This document shows, one piece after another, positions 16,543 through 24,674 of a DNA stretch of 64,000 nucleotides. The stretch covers positions 1-64,000 of the forward strand of contig NZ_NKYF01000023.1 in assembly GCF_002262885.1 (NCBI RefSeq), in the 5' to 3' direction. The first letter of the stretch is position 1; each line of letters starts with the position of its first letter. The notes below the pieces were generated by a model. The model searched no databases, was not told the DNA's origin, and saw only the letters and a program-made list of their open reading frames with translations. The DNA is from Pseudonocardia sp. MH-G8. Lineage in GTDB: Bacteria; Actinomycetota; Actinomycetes; Mycobacteriales; Pseudonocardiaceae. Made by a program: the position numbers and the translations under genes.

Positions 16543-18240
16543 ATGGACGGACGGGTGACCGGGGGCTCGGCCACGCAGCGCTCCGCACTGAGGGTCCACC
16601 CGGCCCGCACGTCCGGGGACCCGCGCGGCCCGCGGGAGGCGTCCCGGCGCTGGCCGTCCCGCGAACCGTCCGGGCGCCCGGCTCCCACCCGCGGGTCACG
16701 CCCCGGCGCCGCCGCACGCACGCAGGCGGCCCCGCCGCCACGGGGGCGCACTCTGCGCCGGCGCCTGCGCGTCGTGCTGGTCGTGGCATCGGTGCTCGTC
16801 CTGGCGCTCACGGGGACTGCATGGGGTCTCTACCGCGACATCACGGCGGGCATCACGACCACCGACGTCATCGCGGGCGGCGGTGACGGCGGCGCGCAGA
16901 ACATCCTGCTCGTCGGCGTGGACAGCCGGACCGACGCGCAGGGCAACCCGTTGCCGCCCGAGGTGCAGCAGATGCTCAACAGCGGCCCGGACACCGGGGT
17001 GCTGAACTCGGACACGATCATCCTGCTGCACGTGCCGGAGGGCGGTGGGGCCGCAACGGCGTTCTCGATCCCCCGCGACGCCTACGTCGATATCCCCGGC
17101 TACCGCCGCGACAAGATCAATGCGGCCTACCCGGCCACCGCGGCCCGCGCGCAGGAACGGCTCGCGGCGCAGGGCGTCCGCGCCGGGAAGAGCCGCGACG
17201 CCACAGCGGCACAGGAGGGGCGCAGCGCCCTGATCGGCGCCGTCGAGCGGCTGACGGGACAGACCGTCGACCACTACGCCGAGATCAACCTGCTCGGGTT
17301 CCACAACCTCACCCAGGCCGTCGGGGGTGTGGACGTCTGCCTGCGCAAGCCGGTGGACGACGCGCTCTCCGGCGCCCACTTCCCCGCCGGCCCGCAGACG
17401 ATCTCGGGGACGGACGCGCTCGCCTTCGTCCGGCAGCGGCACGGGCTCCCCGACGGCGACCTGTCCCGCATCCGCCGCCAGCAGGTGTTCCTCGCCGCCG
17501 TCGCCGACAAGGTTCTCGCCGGCGGCACCCTCACCGATCCCGCGCGGCTCGCCGCGCTCGTCGGGGTGGCGCAGCAGGCGCTCGTCATCGACGAGGGCTG
17601 GGACCTCCTCGCGTTCGTCCAGCAGGCCGCCGACATCGCGGCCGGGAACATCCAGTTCCTCACGATCCCGACGAACGGGCGCGACACGAACACGCGTGGC
17701 GACGTCGTGCTGGTCGAGCCGTTCGCGGTCGAGGCCTTCGTCGAGGAGCGGATCGCCGCCCAGCAGGCGGCCGCCGCTGCCGCGGCGGAAGCTGCGGCCG
17801 TCGAGGCCACCGACACCCCGCCCCCGCCGCCCCCACCCGTCGAGGTGATCGCGTCGCGCTACGTGGTGGACGTGGGCAACGGCTCGAACCTCGGAGGGAT
17901 GGCGGGCGACGTCTCCGAGCACCTGGACGGCCTCGGCTTCGTCCCCGGGATCGTGGACAACACCGACCCTGCCGCGACGTCCGTGGTGCGCTACACCGAT
18001 CCGGACGCCGAGGCCGCGCAGTCGGTGGCCGACCAGCTGGGCGGCATCGAGATCGAGAGCGACAGCGGGGTCGCCCGCGGGCACCTGCAGGTCGTGCTCG
18101 GCGCCGACTTCAACCCCACCGTCGTACCCGATCCCCCCGACGACGCACCTCCCGCCACTGCCGCCCAGCCCTCCTCCGCGGCCCCCGCCCCGCCGCCGAA
18201 CGCCCCGATCACGGCGGCCGGCGTCCCCTGCGTGGACTGA
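16543..18240 (+). CDS. LytR-CpsA-Psr (LCP) family cell-wall ligase with LytR_C domain
   Basis: A 565-residue envelope protein. A basic, proline- and arginine-rich cytoplasmic tail of about 80 residues precedes one transmembrane helix (VVLVVASVLVLALTGTAWG). The LCP domain follows, with ILLVGVDSR, the SIPRDAYVDIPGYRRDKIN block of catalytic arginines, and FVRQRHGL. After an alanine-rich coil and a polyproline linker comes a LytR_C domain (VVDVGNGSNLGGMAGDV). LCP enzymes attach polymers such as arabinogalactan to peptidoglycan from lipid carriers. GGAGG precedes ATG at 16543. It occupies the position of M. tuberculosis Rv3267. Confidence 0.92.
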   Translation: MDGRVTGGSATQRSALRVHPARTSGDPRGPREASRRWPSREPSGRPAPTRGSRPGAAARTQAAPPPRGRTLRRRLRVVLVVASVLVLALTGTAWGLYRDITAGITTTDVIAGGGDGGAQNILLVGVDSRTDAQGNPLPPEVQQMLNSGPDTGVLNSDTIILLHVPEGGGAATAFSIPRDAYVDIPGYRRDKINAAYPATAARAQERLAAQGVRAGKSRDATAAQEGRSALIGAVERLTGQTVDHYAEINLLGFHNLTQAVGGVDVCLRKPVDDALSGAHFPAGPQTISGTDALAFVRQRHGLPDGDLSRIRRQQVFLAAVADKVLAGGTLTDPARLAALVGVAQQALVIDEGWDLLAFVQQAADIAAGNIQFLTIPTNGRDTNTRGDVVLVEPFAVEAFVEERIAAQQAAAAAAAEAAAVEATDTPPPPPPPVEVIASRYVVDVGNGSNLGGMAGDVSEHLDGLGFVPGIVDNTDPAATSVVRYTDPDAEAAQSVADQLGGIEIESDSGVARGHLQVVLGADFNPTVVPDPPDDAPPATAAQPSSAAPAPPPNAPITAAGVPCVD

Positions 18241-18270
18241 GCACCTCGCACGGGTCGATAGCGTGGCCCC

Positions 18271-18990
18271 GTGACGCTCACCGCCGCCCTCCTGGGCCCG
18301 CTGCGCTCCGGCGCGGCCGCCGCCCGCCCACTGATCACCTTCTACGACGACGCGACCGGTGAGCGCGTCGAGCTCTCGGCGACCACCGCCGCCAACTGGG
18401 CCGCGAAGGCCGCCAACCTGCTGCGTGAGGAGTGCGACGTCGAGCCGGGCACACCCGTCGCCGTCCTGCTGCCCGCGCACTGGCAGACGGCCGCCGTGCT
18501 GCTCGCCGCGTGGTGGTGCGGCGCCGTCGTCACCGAGCCCGCCGAGGCCGAGTGGGTGCTGTGCGACGCCGACCGCGTCGACCTCGCGCTCGGGGCCGAG
18601 CCCGCGGGCGGCGTGGTGGCGCTGTCGCTCGACGCGTTCGGCGCCGGCGTGCCCGGCCTGCCCGCCGGGGTCGTCGACTTCGCCACCGAGGTCCGGCTGC
18701 AGGGCGACGAGTTCGTGCCGTGGAGCCCGGTGCCCGACGACGCTCCCGCGCTCGCCGGCGCCACGGTGGGCGAGGTGCTCGCGGCCGCGCGGGCGCGGGC
18801 GGGCGCACTCGGGATCTCCCGGGGCGACCGGGTCCTGTCCACCCTCGACTGGAGCACCGTCGACGGGCTGCGGGACGGCCTGCTCGCGGTGCTGGCCGCG
18901 GAGGCGTCGCTGGTGCAGGTGCGCCACCCCGACGAGGAGGCGATGGCCCGCCGGGCCGCCACCGAGCGCACGACGGTCCGGCTCGGCTGA
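18271..18990 (+). CDS. TIGR03089-family protein (acyl-CoA synthetase-like)
   Basis: A 239-residue protein of the TIGR03089 family, which resembles the N-terminal part of AMP-forming acyl-CoA synthetases but lacks their full length and the C-terminal domain. Recognisable parts are PLITFYDDATGERVELSA, LLREECDVEPGTPVAVLL and GDRVLSTLDWSTVDGLRDGL. The family is restricted to actinobacteria and has no assigned function. GTG at 18271 lies 6 nt after TAGCGT (18259-18264), a leaderless arrangement. It follows the LCP gene as Rv3268 follows Rv3267. Confidence 0.8.
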   Translation: MTLTAALLGPLRSGAAAARPLITFYDDATGERVELSATTAANWAAKAANLLREECDVEPGTPVAVLLPAHWQTAAVLLAAWWCGAVVTEPAEAEWVLCDADRVDLALGAEPAGGVVALSLDAFGAGVPGLPAGVVDFATEVRLQGDEFVPWSPVPDDAPALAGATVGEVLAAARARAGALGISRGDRVLSTLDWSTVDGLRDGLLAVLAAEASLVQVRHPDEEAMARRAATERTTVRLG

Positions 18991-19009
18991 CCCCGGGCAA
19001 CGCGGCGGA

Positions 19010-20167
19010 TCAGCCCTTGAGCAGCGCCCGGGCCATCACCAACCGCTGGATCTGGTTGGTGCCCTCGTAGATCTGGGTGATCTTCGCGTCGCGCATCATC
19101 CGCTCCACGGGGAAGTCGCGCGTGTAGCCGGCGCCGCCGAGCAGCTGCACGGCGTCGGTGGTGACGCTCATCGCCGTGTCGGAGGCGAAGCACTTCGCCG
19201 CGCTGGAGATGAACCCGAGCTTCGGCTCCCCGCGCTCGGCGCGCGCGGTGGCGACGTAGACGAGTTGGCGCGCGGCCTCCACCTTCATCGCCATGTCGGC
19301 CAGCATGAACTGCAGTCCCTGGAACTCGGCCAGGCGCTTGCCGAACTGCTTGCGCTCCTTGATGTAGGCGGTGGCGACGTCGAGCGCGCCCTGCGCGATG
19401 CCGACCGCCTGGGCGCCGATCGTCGGGCGGGTGTGGTCGAGTGTGGCGAGCGCGGTCTTGAAGCCGGTGCCCTCGGCGCCGATCATCCGGTCCGCGGGGA
19501 TCGTGCAGTCGGTGAAGTAGATCTCCCGGGTGGGCGAGCCGTTGATGCCGAGCTTGCGCTCCTTCGGGCCGACCTCGAAGCCCGGGTCGTCGCGGTGCAC
19601 CACGAACGCGGAGATCCCGTTGGCCTTCTTCTCCGGGTCGGTCACGGCCATGACCGTGTACCAGGTGGACTCGCCCGCGTTGGTGATCCAGCACTTGGTG
19701 CCGTTCAGCACCCAGGAGTCGCCGTCGCGGCGCGCGCGGGTCGTCATCGACGCGGCGTCCGATCCCGCCTCGCGCTCCGACAGCGCGTAGCTGATCATCG
19801 CCTCGCCCGCGGCGATGGAGGGCAGCACCTGCCGCTTCAGCTCGTCGGACGCGGACAGCAGGATGGGCGTGAGCCCCAACCCGTTGACGGCCGGGATCAA
19901 CGAGGACGACGCGCACACGCGTGCCACCTCCTCGATCACGATGCAGCCCGACAGCTCGTCGGCACCCTGGCCGCCGTACTCCTCGGGGATGACGACGGCG
20001 TGGAACCCGGCCTTGACCAGGGCCTTCTGCGCCTCGATGGGATAGCGCCCCTGCTCGTCGACCTCCGCGGCGTACGGGGCGATCTCCTTCTCGGCGAGTG
20101 CCCGCACCGCCTCGCGCAGCGCCTCGTGCTCGTCGCTGAGCCGGTACGTGTCGAAGTCGGGGTTCAT
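19010..20167 (-). CDS. Acyl-CoA dehydrogenase (FadE25 type)
   Basis: A 385-residue FAD-dependent acyl-CoA dehydrogenase, which introduces the alpha-beta double bond in acyl-CoAs. Both family signatures are clear: ALSEREAGSDAASM-type and QLLGGAGYTRDFPVERMMRD. The catalytic glutamate lies in ITQIYEGTNQIQR. ATG at 20167 lies 7 nt after a TAGAGT box (complement of 20175-20180), so the transcript is probably leaderless; the upstream GTG at 20176 falls inside that box and is less likely. It is divergent from a TetR gene that may control it. Position matches fadE25 next to purE/purK. Confidence 0.9.
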   Translation of the reverse strand: MNPDFDTYRLSDEHEALREAVRALAEKEIAPYAAEVDEQGRYPIEAQKALVKAGFHAVVIPEEYGGQGADELSGCIVIEEVARVCASSSLIPAVNGLGLTPILLSASDELKRQVLPSIAAGEAMISYALSEREAGSDAASMTTRARRDGDSWVLNGTKCWITNAGESTWYTVMAVTDPEKKANGISAFVVHRDDPGFEVGPKERKLGINGSPTREIYFTDCTIPADRMIGAEGTGFKTALATLDHTRPTIGAQAVGIAQGALDVATAYIKERKQFGKRLAEFQGLQFMLADMAMKVEAARQLVYVATARAERGEPKLGFISSAAKCFASDTAMSVTTDAVQLLGGAGYTRDFPVERMMRDAKITQIYEGTNQIQRLVMARALLKG

Positions 20168-20174
20168 GCCCGAC

Positions 20175-20219
20175 ACTCTAACGGCACTGCGTGCCGCTAC
20201 TCAAGATGCTTGCTACCCT
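20175..20219. promoter_or_regulatory. Divergent promoter and operator between fadE and tetR
   Basis: A minus-strand TAGAGT box (20175-20180) serves the dehydrogenase, and a plus-strand TACCCT box (20214-20219) serves the TetR gene, each 7 nt before its start codon. Between them the palindrome CAAG-ATG-CTTG at 20202-20212 is a plausible TetR operator that would cover both promoters. Confidence 0.55.
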
Positions 20220-20226
20220 GTGTGCC

Positions 20227-20904
20227 ATGACCGGCGCCACCCGTCGCGGCCGCTCGCCCGAGGGGCGCGCGGAGGTCCGTCGCGAGCTGGTGGCCGCTGC
20301 CGTCCGCCTGTTCCGCAGCCACGGCTACGAGGAGACGACGGTCGACGAGATCGCGGCCGCGGCCGGCGTCGGGCGGCGGACGTTCTTCCGCTACTTCCCG
20401 AGCAAGGAGGACGCGGTCTCCCCCGACCACGAGGCCGCCCTCGCCCGGATCGCGGAGATCTTCGAGGCCGCGCACCCCACCGAGGCGGCCGCGGCGCTGG
20501 TGCTGCGGGCGGGCGAGACGGTGTTCGACCTCTACGCCGAGGACCCCGCGCTGTCGGTGGAGCGCTTCGCGTTGACGCACGAGGTGCCGGTGCTGCGCGA
20601 CCGCGAGTCGGCCCGCGTGGACCACTACCGGCGGCTGTTCACCCGCCACCTGCGCCACCGCTTCGCCGGCGAGCCCGACGGGGAGCTGCGCGCGGCGGTC
20701 GTAGGGGCCGCCGTGGTGGCCGCGCACAACTTCGCGCTGCGCGCCTGGCTCGCCGACGGCGCCCCCGCCGACGGCCTGGAGGCCGGCAAGGAGCGGTTCC
20801 GCAAGGTGGCGGGCATGCTGCCCGGCGAGCGCGACGGCCTGCACGCCATGACCGAGCGCCTGGAGAAGGCCGTGGTGCGCCTGGAGCGCACGACCACACC
20901 ATGA
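20227..20904 (+). CDS. TetR-family transcriptional regulator
   Basis: A 225-residue TetR regulator. The helix-turn-helix region is TTVDEIAAAAGVGRRTFFRY followed by FPSKEDAV. The C-terminal ligand domain is typical in length and variable in sequence. ATG at 20227 is 7 nt after the TACCCT box, supporting a leaderless start. It faces an acyl-CoA dehydrogenase, so an acyl-CoA or fatty-acid ligand is a reasonable guess. Confidence 0.87.
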   Translation: MTGATRRGRSPEGRAEVRRELVAAAVRLFRSHGYEETTVDEIAAAAGVGRRTFFRYFPSKEDAVSPDHEAALARIAEIFEAAHPTEAAAALVLRAGETVFDLYAEDPALSVERFALTHEVPVLRDRESARVDHYRRLFTRHLRHRFAGEPDGELRAAVVGAAVVAAHNFALRAWLADGAPADGLEAGKERFRKVAGMLPGERDGLHAMTERLEKAVVRLERTTTP

Positions 20905-20908
20905 CCTG

Positions 20909-20974
20909 CCGCACCTTGGAGCCTTGCTGCGCGATGTGAGCGCCCACAGATCGCATCCTGGCTCCAAGGTGCGG
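20909..20974. terminator. 15-bp inverted repeat between convergent genes
   Basis: CCGCACCTTGGAGCC at 20909-20923 pairs perfectly with its complement at 20960-20974 around a 36-nt loop. It sits between the convergent TetR and membrane-protein genes and could stop both transcripts. The half-site CCCGCACCTTGGAG also occurs at 11739-11752, so this may be a dispersed repeat. Confidence 0.5.
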
Positions 20975-20987
20975 GGTGGAGGGGCGA

Positions 20988-21980
20988 TCATGCGCGGGCG
21001 AGTTCCTCGCTCGGCGCACGGTGCCGGCCTTGCGGCCGTCGACGCCGCGCCGCTGCCACCACCATGGCCGCCGGTAGGAGGGTTCCGGCCAGCGTCGCGC
21101 CCGCGGCCGTCCAGGTGGCGGCGTCGGGGTGGATCAACGACTGGCCGCGCAGCGCCTGCCACGCGGTGATGACGAACAGCCCGGTGTAGCCCAGGATCAC
21201 CAGGCCCGTCAGCTGCGCGCGCACGCGCTCGCTGCGCAACCAGCTCACGCGGCCCGCGAGGGCGGTGAGGACCAGCACGGCGAGCACGAAGACCTGGATG
21301 GCGTGCAGGCCGATGAAGTGCGGGACCCGCAGGTCGCCGCCCACCGCGCTCCAGTTGGTGATCGGCATGCCACTGCCGTCCGGCACGCCGACGCCGTGCG
21401 CGCCCCCGAGCGCGACCGGGTTGCCGTACGCGTCCTCGACGGTCCGCTTCCCCTCGCTCGACCCGGCGATGAAGAACGCCACGACCATGCCGAGGGCGGC
21501 CAGCCCGATCCCGGCCCGCAGCGCCCAGGTGAGCGCCGTCTCGCCGACGCGCTGGAACAGCAGCATGACGGCGATGATCAGGCTCACCCCGAACAACCCC
21601 ATCACGCCCGACATGAAGATCTGCTGGCCGATGACGTTGACCGGGTCGGCGTTCAGGTTGAAGTGGCTGAACGTGCCGCGCGCGGCCTGCAGCGCGATGA
21701 ACCCCACGTCGACGATCCCGGTGACGGCGAAGGCCGTGCCCAGCGTCCACATCGTGCGCCGCGCCCGGCGCAGCTGCGGGAGCATCCACGCGAGCGTCGC
21801 GCCGTAGATCACGAACGAGACCGCGAACTTGAACGGCTTCGACCAGATCGACTCGGTCAGGAGCTGGCGGTCGTCCACGACGAGCCCGATGCCGGCGGCG
21901 ACGACCAGCCCGGCCATCGCCACGACCATGATCATGAGAGGCCGGTGCCACGACCGGAACTCGGAGACGGAGATGGACAC
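20988..21980 (-). CDS. Integral membrane protein of unknown function
   Basis: A 330-residue polytopic membrane protein with about eight hydrophobic helices. Noticeable conserved-looking stretches are ESIWSKPFKFAVSFVIYGAT, GFIALQAARGTFSHFN and VPHFIGLHAIQ. The histidines in the last two suggest a cofactor or metal site in the membrane but do not identify a family. GTG at 21980 has AGGGGGA 4 nt upstream. The gene is preceded by a long structured leader (22073-22320) with an upstream mini-ORF, which suggests regulation after transcription initiation. I do not recognise the family. Confidence 0.7.
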   Translation of the reverse strand: MSISVSEFRSWHRPLMIMVVAMAGLVVAAGIGLVVDDRQLLTESIWSKPFKFAVSFVIYGATLAWMLPQLRRARRTMWTLGTAFAVTGIVDVGFIALQAARGTFSHFNLNADPVNVIGQQIFMSGVMGLFGVSLIIAVMLLFQRVGETALTWALRAGIGLAALGMVVAFFIAGSSEGKRTVEDAYGNPVALGGAHGVGVPDGSGMPITNWSAVGGDLRVPHFIGLHAIQVFVLAVLVLTALAGRVSWLRSERVRAQLTGLVILGYTGLFVITAWQALRGQSLIHPDAATWTAAGATLAGTLLPAAMVVAAARRRRPQGRHRAPSEELARA

Positions 21981-22072
21981 GGTTCCCCCTGCTGCCTCGT
22001 GGTGCGACGGGAGACCATGCTCGTGCGATCGGCGCCGCACGGCGCTGGAGCGAACGCCCCTCATGCAGGTAG

Positions 22073-22320
22073 GGAGAACCCCCGCTGTCAGTGCGGGGTG
22101 CGGACATGCGTGATCCCCGGGCCGCAGCGGATGCTGCGCAAGCCGAGCTGGACGGGCTCGGGCCCGGGGATCACGGGTGACTGCCTGGAATTGGCCGGCA
22201 CCACAACCGGCTTCCACTAGGCGGTCGGAACGAATCCTGTGGTGCTAGCGGACAGCCACCTCACGAGTCCTGTAGCTATTCAACGCTGGACCACCTCCTC
22301 TCACGTGTAGAACCACCCTA
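22073..22320 (-). ncRNA. Candidate structured leader RNA upstream of the membrane-protein gene
   Basis: The 379 bp between the membrane gene and purE hold no ordinary gene but much structure when read on the minus strand. A TAGGGT box (complement of 22315-22320) could start transcription near 22308. An AGGAGGTGG ribosome binding site follows, with a 12-codon ORF. Next come a GCCGG/CCGGC hairpin and a perfect 15-bp helix (22109-22123 with 22161-22175). That helix encloses two 5-bp hairpins, making a three-way junction. A CCCCGC/GCGGGG hairpin (22080-22098) lies about 100 nt before the membrane gene. This layout resembles an attenuator or riboswitch; I do not recognise a known class. Confidence 0.45.
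22245..22283 (-). CDS. Possible 12-residue leader peptide
   Basis: A TTG-started ORF encoding about MNSYRTREVAVR and ending in TAG. An extended AGGAGGTGG ribosome binding site lies 7 nt upstream, stronger than most in this window. Its place at the 5' end of a structured leader suggests a translated upstream ORF that couples ribosome position to folding. No codon run points to a specific amino acid, apart from three arginines. Confidence 0.35.
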   Translation of the reverse strand: MNSYRTREVAVR

Positions 22321-22359
22321 CGTCCGGGACGCGCGGGCGCGCCACGAGAATTCCGCAGA

Positions 22360-22863
22360 TCACTTCCCGGCGGCGGTCTCGCGCAGTGCCGCGTCCTTGA
22401 CCAGCACGGACTCCGCGAGCTCGGCCTGGAATGCCACCATGCGCTCCCGCAGCGCCGTGTCGCCCGTCGCGAGCATCCGCACGGCGAGCAGGCCCGCGTT
22501 GCGCGCCCCGCCGACGGCGACGGTGGCCACCGGCACCCCGGCCGGCATCTGGGCGATGGACAGCAGCGAGTCCATCCCGTCGAGCTGCGCGAGCGGCACC
22601 GGCACCCCGATCACCGGCAGCGGGGTGGCCGCGGCGACCATGCCGGGCAGGTGCGCCGCACCCCCGGCGCCCGCGATCACCACCTGCAGGCCGCGCGCGG
22701 TGGCGCTCGTCGCGTAGTCGAGCATGCGTTGCGGGGTGCGGTGGGCCGAGTAGACACCCACCTCGTAGGGCACCTCGAACTCGGCGAGCGCCTCGGCGGC
22801 GGCGTGCATCACGCGCCAGTCCGAGTCGCTGCCCATGATCACGCCGACTCGCGGGTCAGACAC
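22360..22863 (-). CDS. purE: N5-carboxyaminoimidazole ribonucleotide mutase PurE
   Basis: A 167-residue class I PurE that converts N5-CAIR to CAIR in purine synthesis. The signature GVIMGSDSDWRVM, then VYSAHRTPQRMLDYA and the loop IAGAGGAAHLPGMVAA, are all intact. Its start overlaps the purK stop by 8 bp, giving a coupled purK-purE pair. The start region contains the sequence CCGCGAGTCGG within codons for DPRVG, similar to the local repeat core, but the residues fit the family. Confidence 0.95.
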   Translation of the reverse strand: MSDPRVGVIMGSDSDWRVMHAAAEALAEFEVPYEVGVYSAHRTPQRMLDYATSATARGLQVVIAGAGGAAHLPGMVAAATPLPVIGVPVPLAQLDGMDSLLSIAQMPAGVPVATVAVGGARNAGLLAVRMLATGDTALRERMVAFQAELAESVLVKDAALRETAAGK

Positions 22864-24094
22864 CCTGCGCCTCCTGTGCGTTCTCGTGCCCCTCGTTCTC
22901 GTGCACCGACCACCCGTCGGGCCACTGCGCCGTGGACAGCCACACCGCAGCCAGCGCCGCCCGCTCCCGCACCACGGCCATGTCGGCGCCGAGCGCGGTG
23001 ACGTGCCCGACCTTGCGCGCCGGGCGCTCGGCCTTGCCGTAGAGGTGCACCTTGACGTCGGGGAACCGCGCGAACAGGTGGTGCACCCGCTCGTCGACCG
23101 ACATCGCGGGCGCCGACGCGGCTCCCAGCACGTTGGCCATGACGACGGCCGGGGCGGTGGGCGTGGTGGCGCCGAGCGGGTAGTCGAGGACGGCGCGCAG
23201 GTGCTGCTCGAACTGCGAGGTGCGCGCGCCCTCGATCGTCCAGTGCCCCGAGTTGTGCGGGCGCATCGCGAGCTCGTTGACGACCATGACGCCGTCGGTC
23301 CGCTCGAACAGCTCCACCGCGAGCAGCCCGGTCACCCCCAGCTCGGCGGCCACCCGCAACGCCGTCTCCTGGGCGCCCGCGGCCACGTCCTCGTGCAGGC
23401 CGGGAGCGGGCGCGAGCACCTGCACGCACTGGCCGTCCTCCTGCACGGTCTCCACGACCGGCCACGCGGCCGCCTGGCCGTAGGGCGAGCGGGCGACGAG
23501 CGCGGCGAGCTCGCGGCGCATCGGCACGGCCTGTTCCACGAGCAGCGGGGTGCCCGCGGCCAGCAGCTCGACGACCAGGTCGGGCTGCGGCGCGGGCAGC
23601 ATCCACACGCCACGCCCGTCGTAGCCGCCCCGCGCGGCCTTGAGCACCACGGGCCAGCCGTGCTCGGCCCCGAACGTCGCGACGTCATCGGGCTCGCGCA
23701 CCTCGGCGAAGGCGGGCACCGCCAGCCCCATCCCGGCGAGCTTGCGGCGCATCACGAGCTTGTCCTGCGCGTGCAGCAGCGCGTCCGGGTGCGGGTGCAC
23801 CGGGACGCCCGCCGCGACGAGCGCGCGCAGGTGCTCCTGCGGGACCTGCTCGTGGTCGAAGGTGACGGCCGAGCAACCGCGCGCGAACGAGCGCAGGGCA
23901 GGCAGGTCCGAGGCCTGGCCGGCGTGCACGTCGGCGCAGACCAGCGCGGCGGGGTCGGCGGGATCGGCGGCGAGCACCCGCAACGACTGGCCGAGCGCGA
24001 CGGCGGCCTGGTGCGTCATGCGGGCGAGCTGTCCGGCGCCGACCATTCCGACGACGGGAAGGCCCCCGGAGGGGTGTGATCGGGAGGCGTCCAC
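22856..24094 (-). CDS. purK: N5-carboxyaminoimidazole ribonucleotide synthase PurK
   Basis: A 412-residue ATP-grasp enzyme that makes N5-CAIR from AIR, bicarbonate and ATP. Visible motifs are VVGMVGAGQLARMTHQAA at the N-terminus, VLKAARGGYDGRGVW in the ATP lid, and NELAMRPHNSGHWTIEG at the metal site. GTG at 24094 lies 9 nt after a TAGGCT box (complement of 24104-24109). It is the first gene of purK-purE. Confidence 0.94.
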   Translation of the reverse strand: MDASRSHPSGGLPVVGMVGAGQLARMTHQAAVALGQSLRVLAADPADPAALVCADVHAGQASDLPALRSFARGCSAVTFDHEQVPQEHLRALVAAGVPVHPHPDALLHAQDKLVMRRKLAGMGLAVPAFAEVREPDDVATFGAEHGWPVVLKAARGGYDGRGVWMLPAPQPDLVVELLAAGTPLLVEQAVPMRRELAALVARSPYGQAAAWPVVETVQEDGQCVQVLAPAPGLHEDVAAGAQETALRVAAELGVTGLLAVELFERTDGVMVVNELAMRPHNSGHWTIEGARTSQFEQHLRAVLDYPLGATTPTAPAVVMANVLGAASAPAMSVDERVHHLFARFPDVKVHLYGKAERPARKVGHVTALGADMAVVRERAALAAVWLSTAQWPDGWSVHENEGHENAQEAQGV

Positions 24095-24151
24095 GGTGGA
24101 GGGAGCCTACCGGCGGGGAGCTCGGCACCGACGTCTGGCACGATCGAGCAG

Positions 24152-24661
24152 GTGTCCGTTGTCGAGTCGGCGCTGGCGATCATCCCCCAGCCCTATCGCG
24201 ACGTCGCCATCAAACACCGCGAACTGGTGAAGTTCGCCCTCGTCGGCGGCACCACGTGGGTGATCGACACGGCAGTGTTCCTGCTGCTCAAGGCCACCGT
24301 TCTGGACGAGAAGCCGCTCACCGCCAAGATCATGGCGGTGCTCGTGGCCACCATCGCGTCCTACGTCCTCAACCGCGAGTGGTCCTTTCGCACCCGCGGC
24401 GGCCGGGAGCGCCACCACGAGGCCGCGCTGTTCTTCCTCGTGAGCGGGATCGGCGTCGCCGTGTACACGGCACCCCTGGCGCTCTCGCGCTACGTGTTCC
24501 ACCTCGAGGTCCCCGAGGTCACCCCCCTCACCGAGGGGATCGCCGATTTCGTCAGCGGCCAGATCATCGGCGTGCTCGCCGGGATGGTGTTCCGCTGGTG
24601 GGCGTTCCGCCGGTTCGTCTTCCCCGACCAGGACGTGCGGCGCCAGGTCCCCACCGGCTGA
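24152..24661 (+). CDS. GtrA-family membrane protein
   Basis: A 169-residue protein with four transmembrane helices typical of GtrA/DPMS-like proteins, which help move or present polyprenyl-linked sugars for glycan assembly. Landmarks are ELVKFALVGGTTWVIDTAVF, the central ASYVLNREWSFRTRGG and the final RWWAFRRFVFPD. It lies after purK on the other strand, as Rv3277 does in M. tuberculosis. The start is GTG at 24152 with a poor ribosome binding site. Confidence 0.87.
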   Translation: MSVVESALAIIPQPYRDVAIKHRELVKFALVGGTTWVIDTAVFLLLKATVLDEKPLTAKIMAVLVATIASYVLNREWSFRTRGGRERHHEAALFFLVSGIGVAVYTAPLALSRYVFHLEVPEVTPLTEGIADFVSGQIIGVLAGMVFRWWAFRRFVFPDQDVRRQVPTG

Positions 24662-24674
24662 GTTCGGGCGAACC

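Noticed and set aside
22073..22320. tRNA or tmRNA gene
   Set aside because: No cloverleaf with a GGTTCGANTCC arm or CCA end is visible, and the helices do not fit tRNA geometry.
22849..22861. A CGACTCGCGG repeat copy at the purE start
   Set aside because: The bases encode DPRVG, which fits the PurE family N-terminus, and no other part of the element is present. It is probably coincidence.
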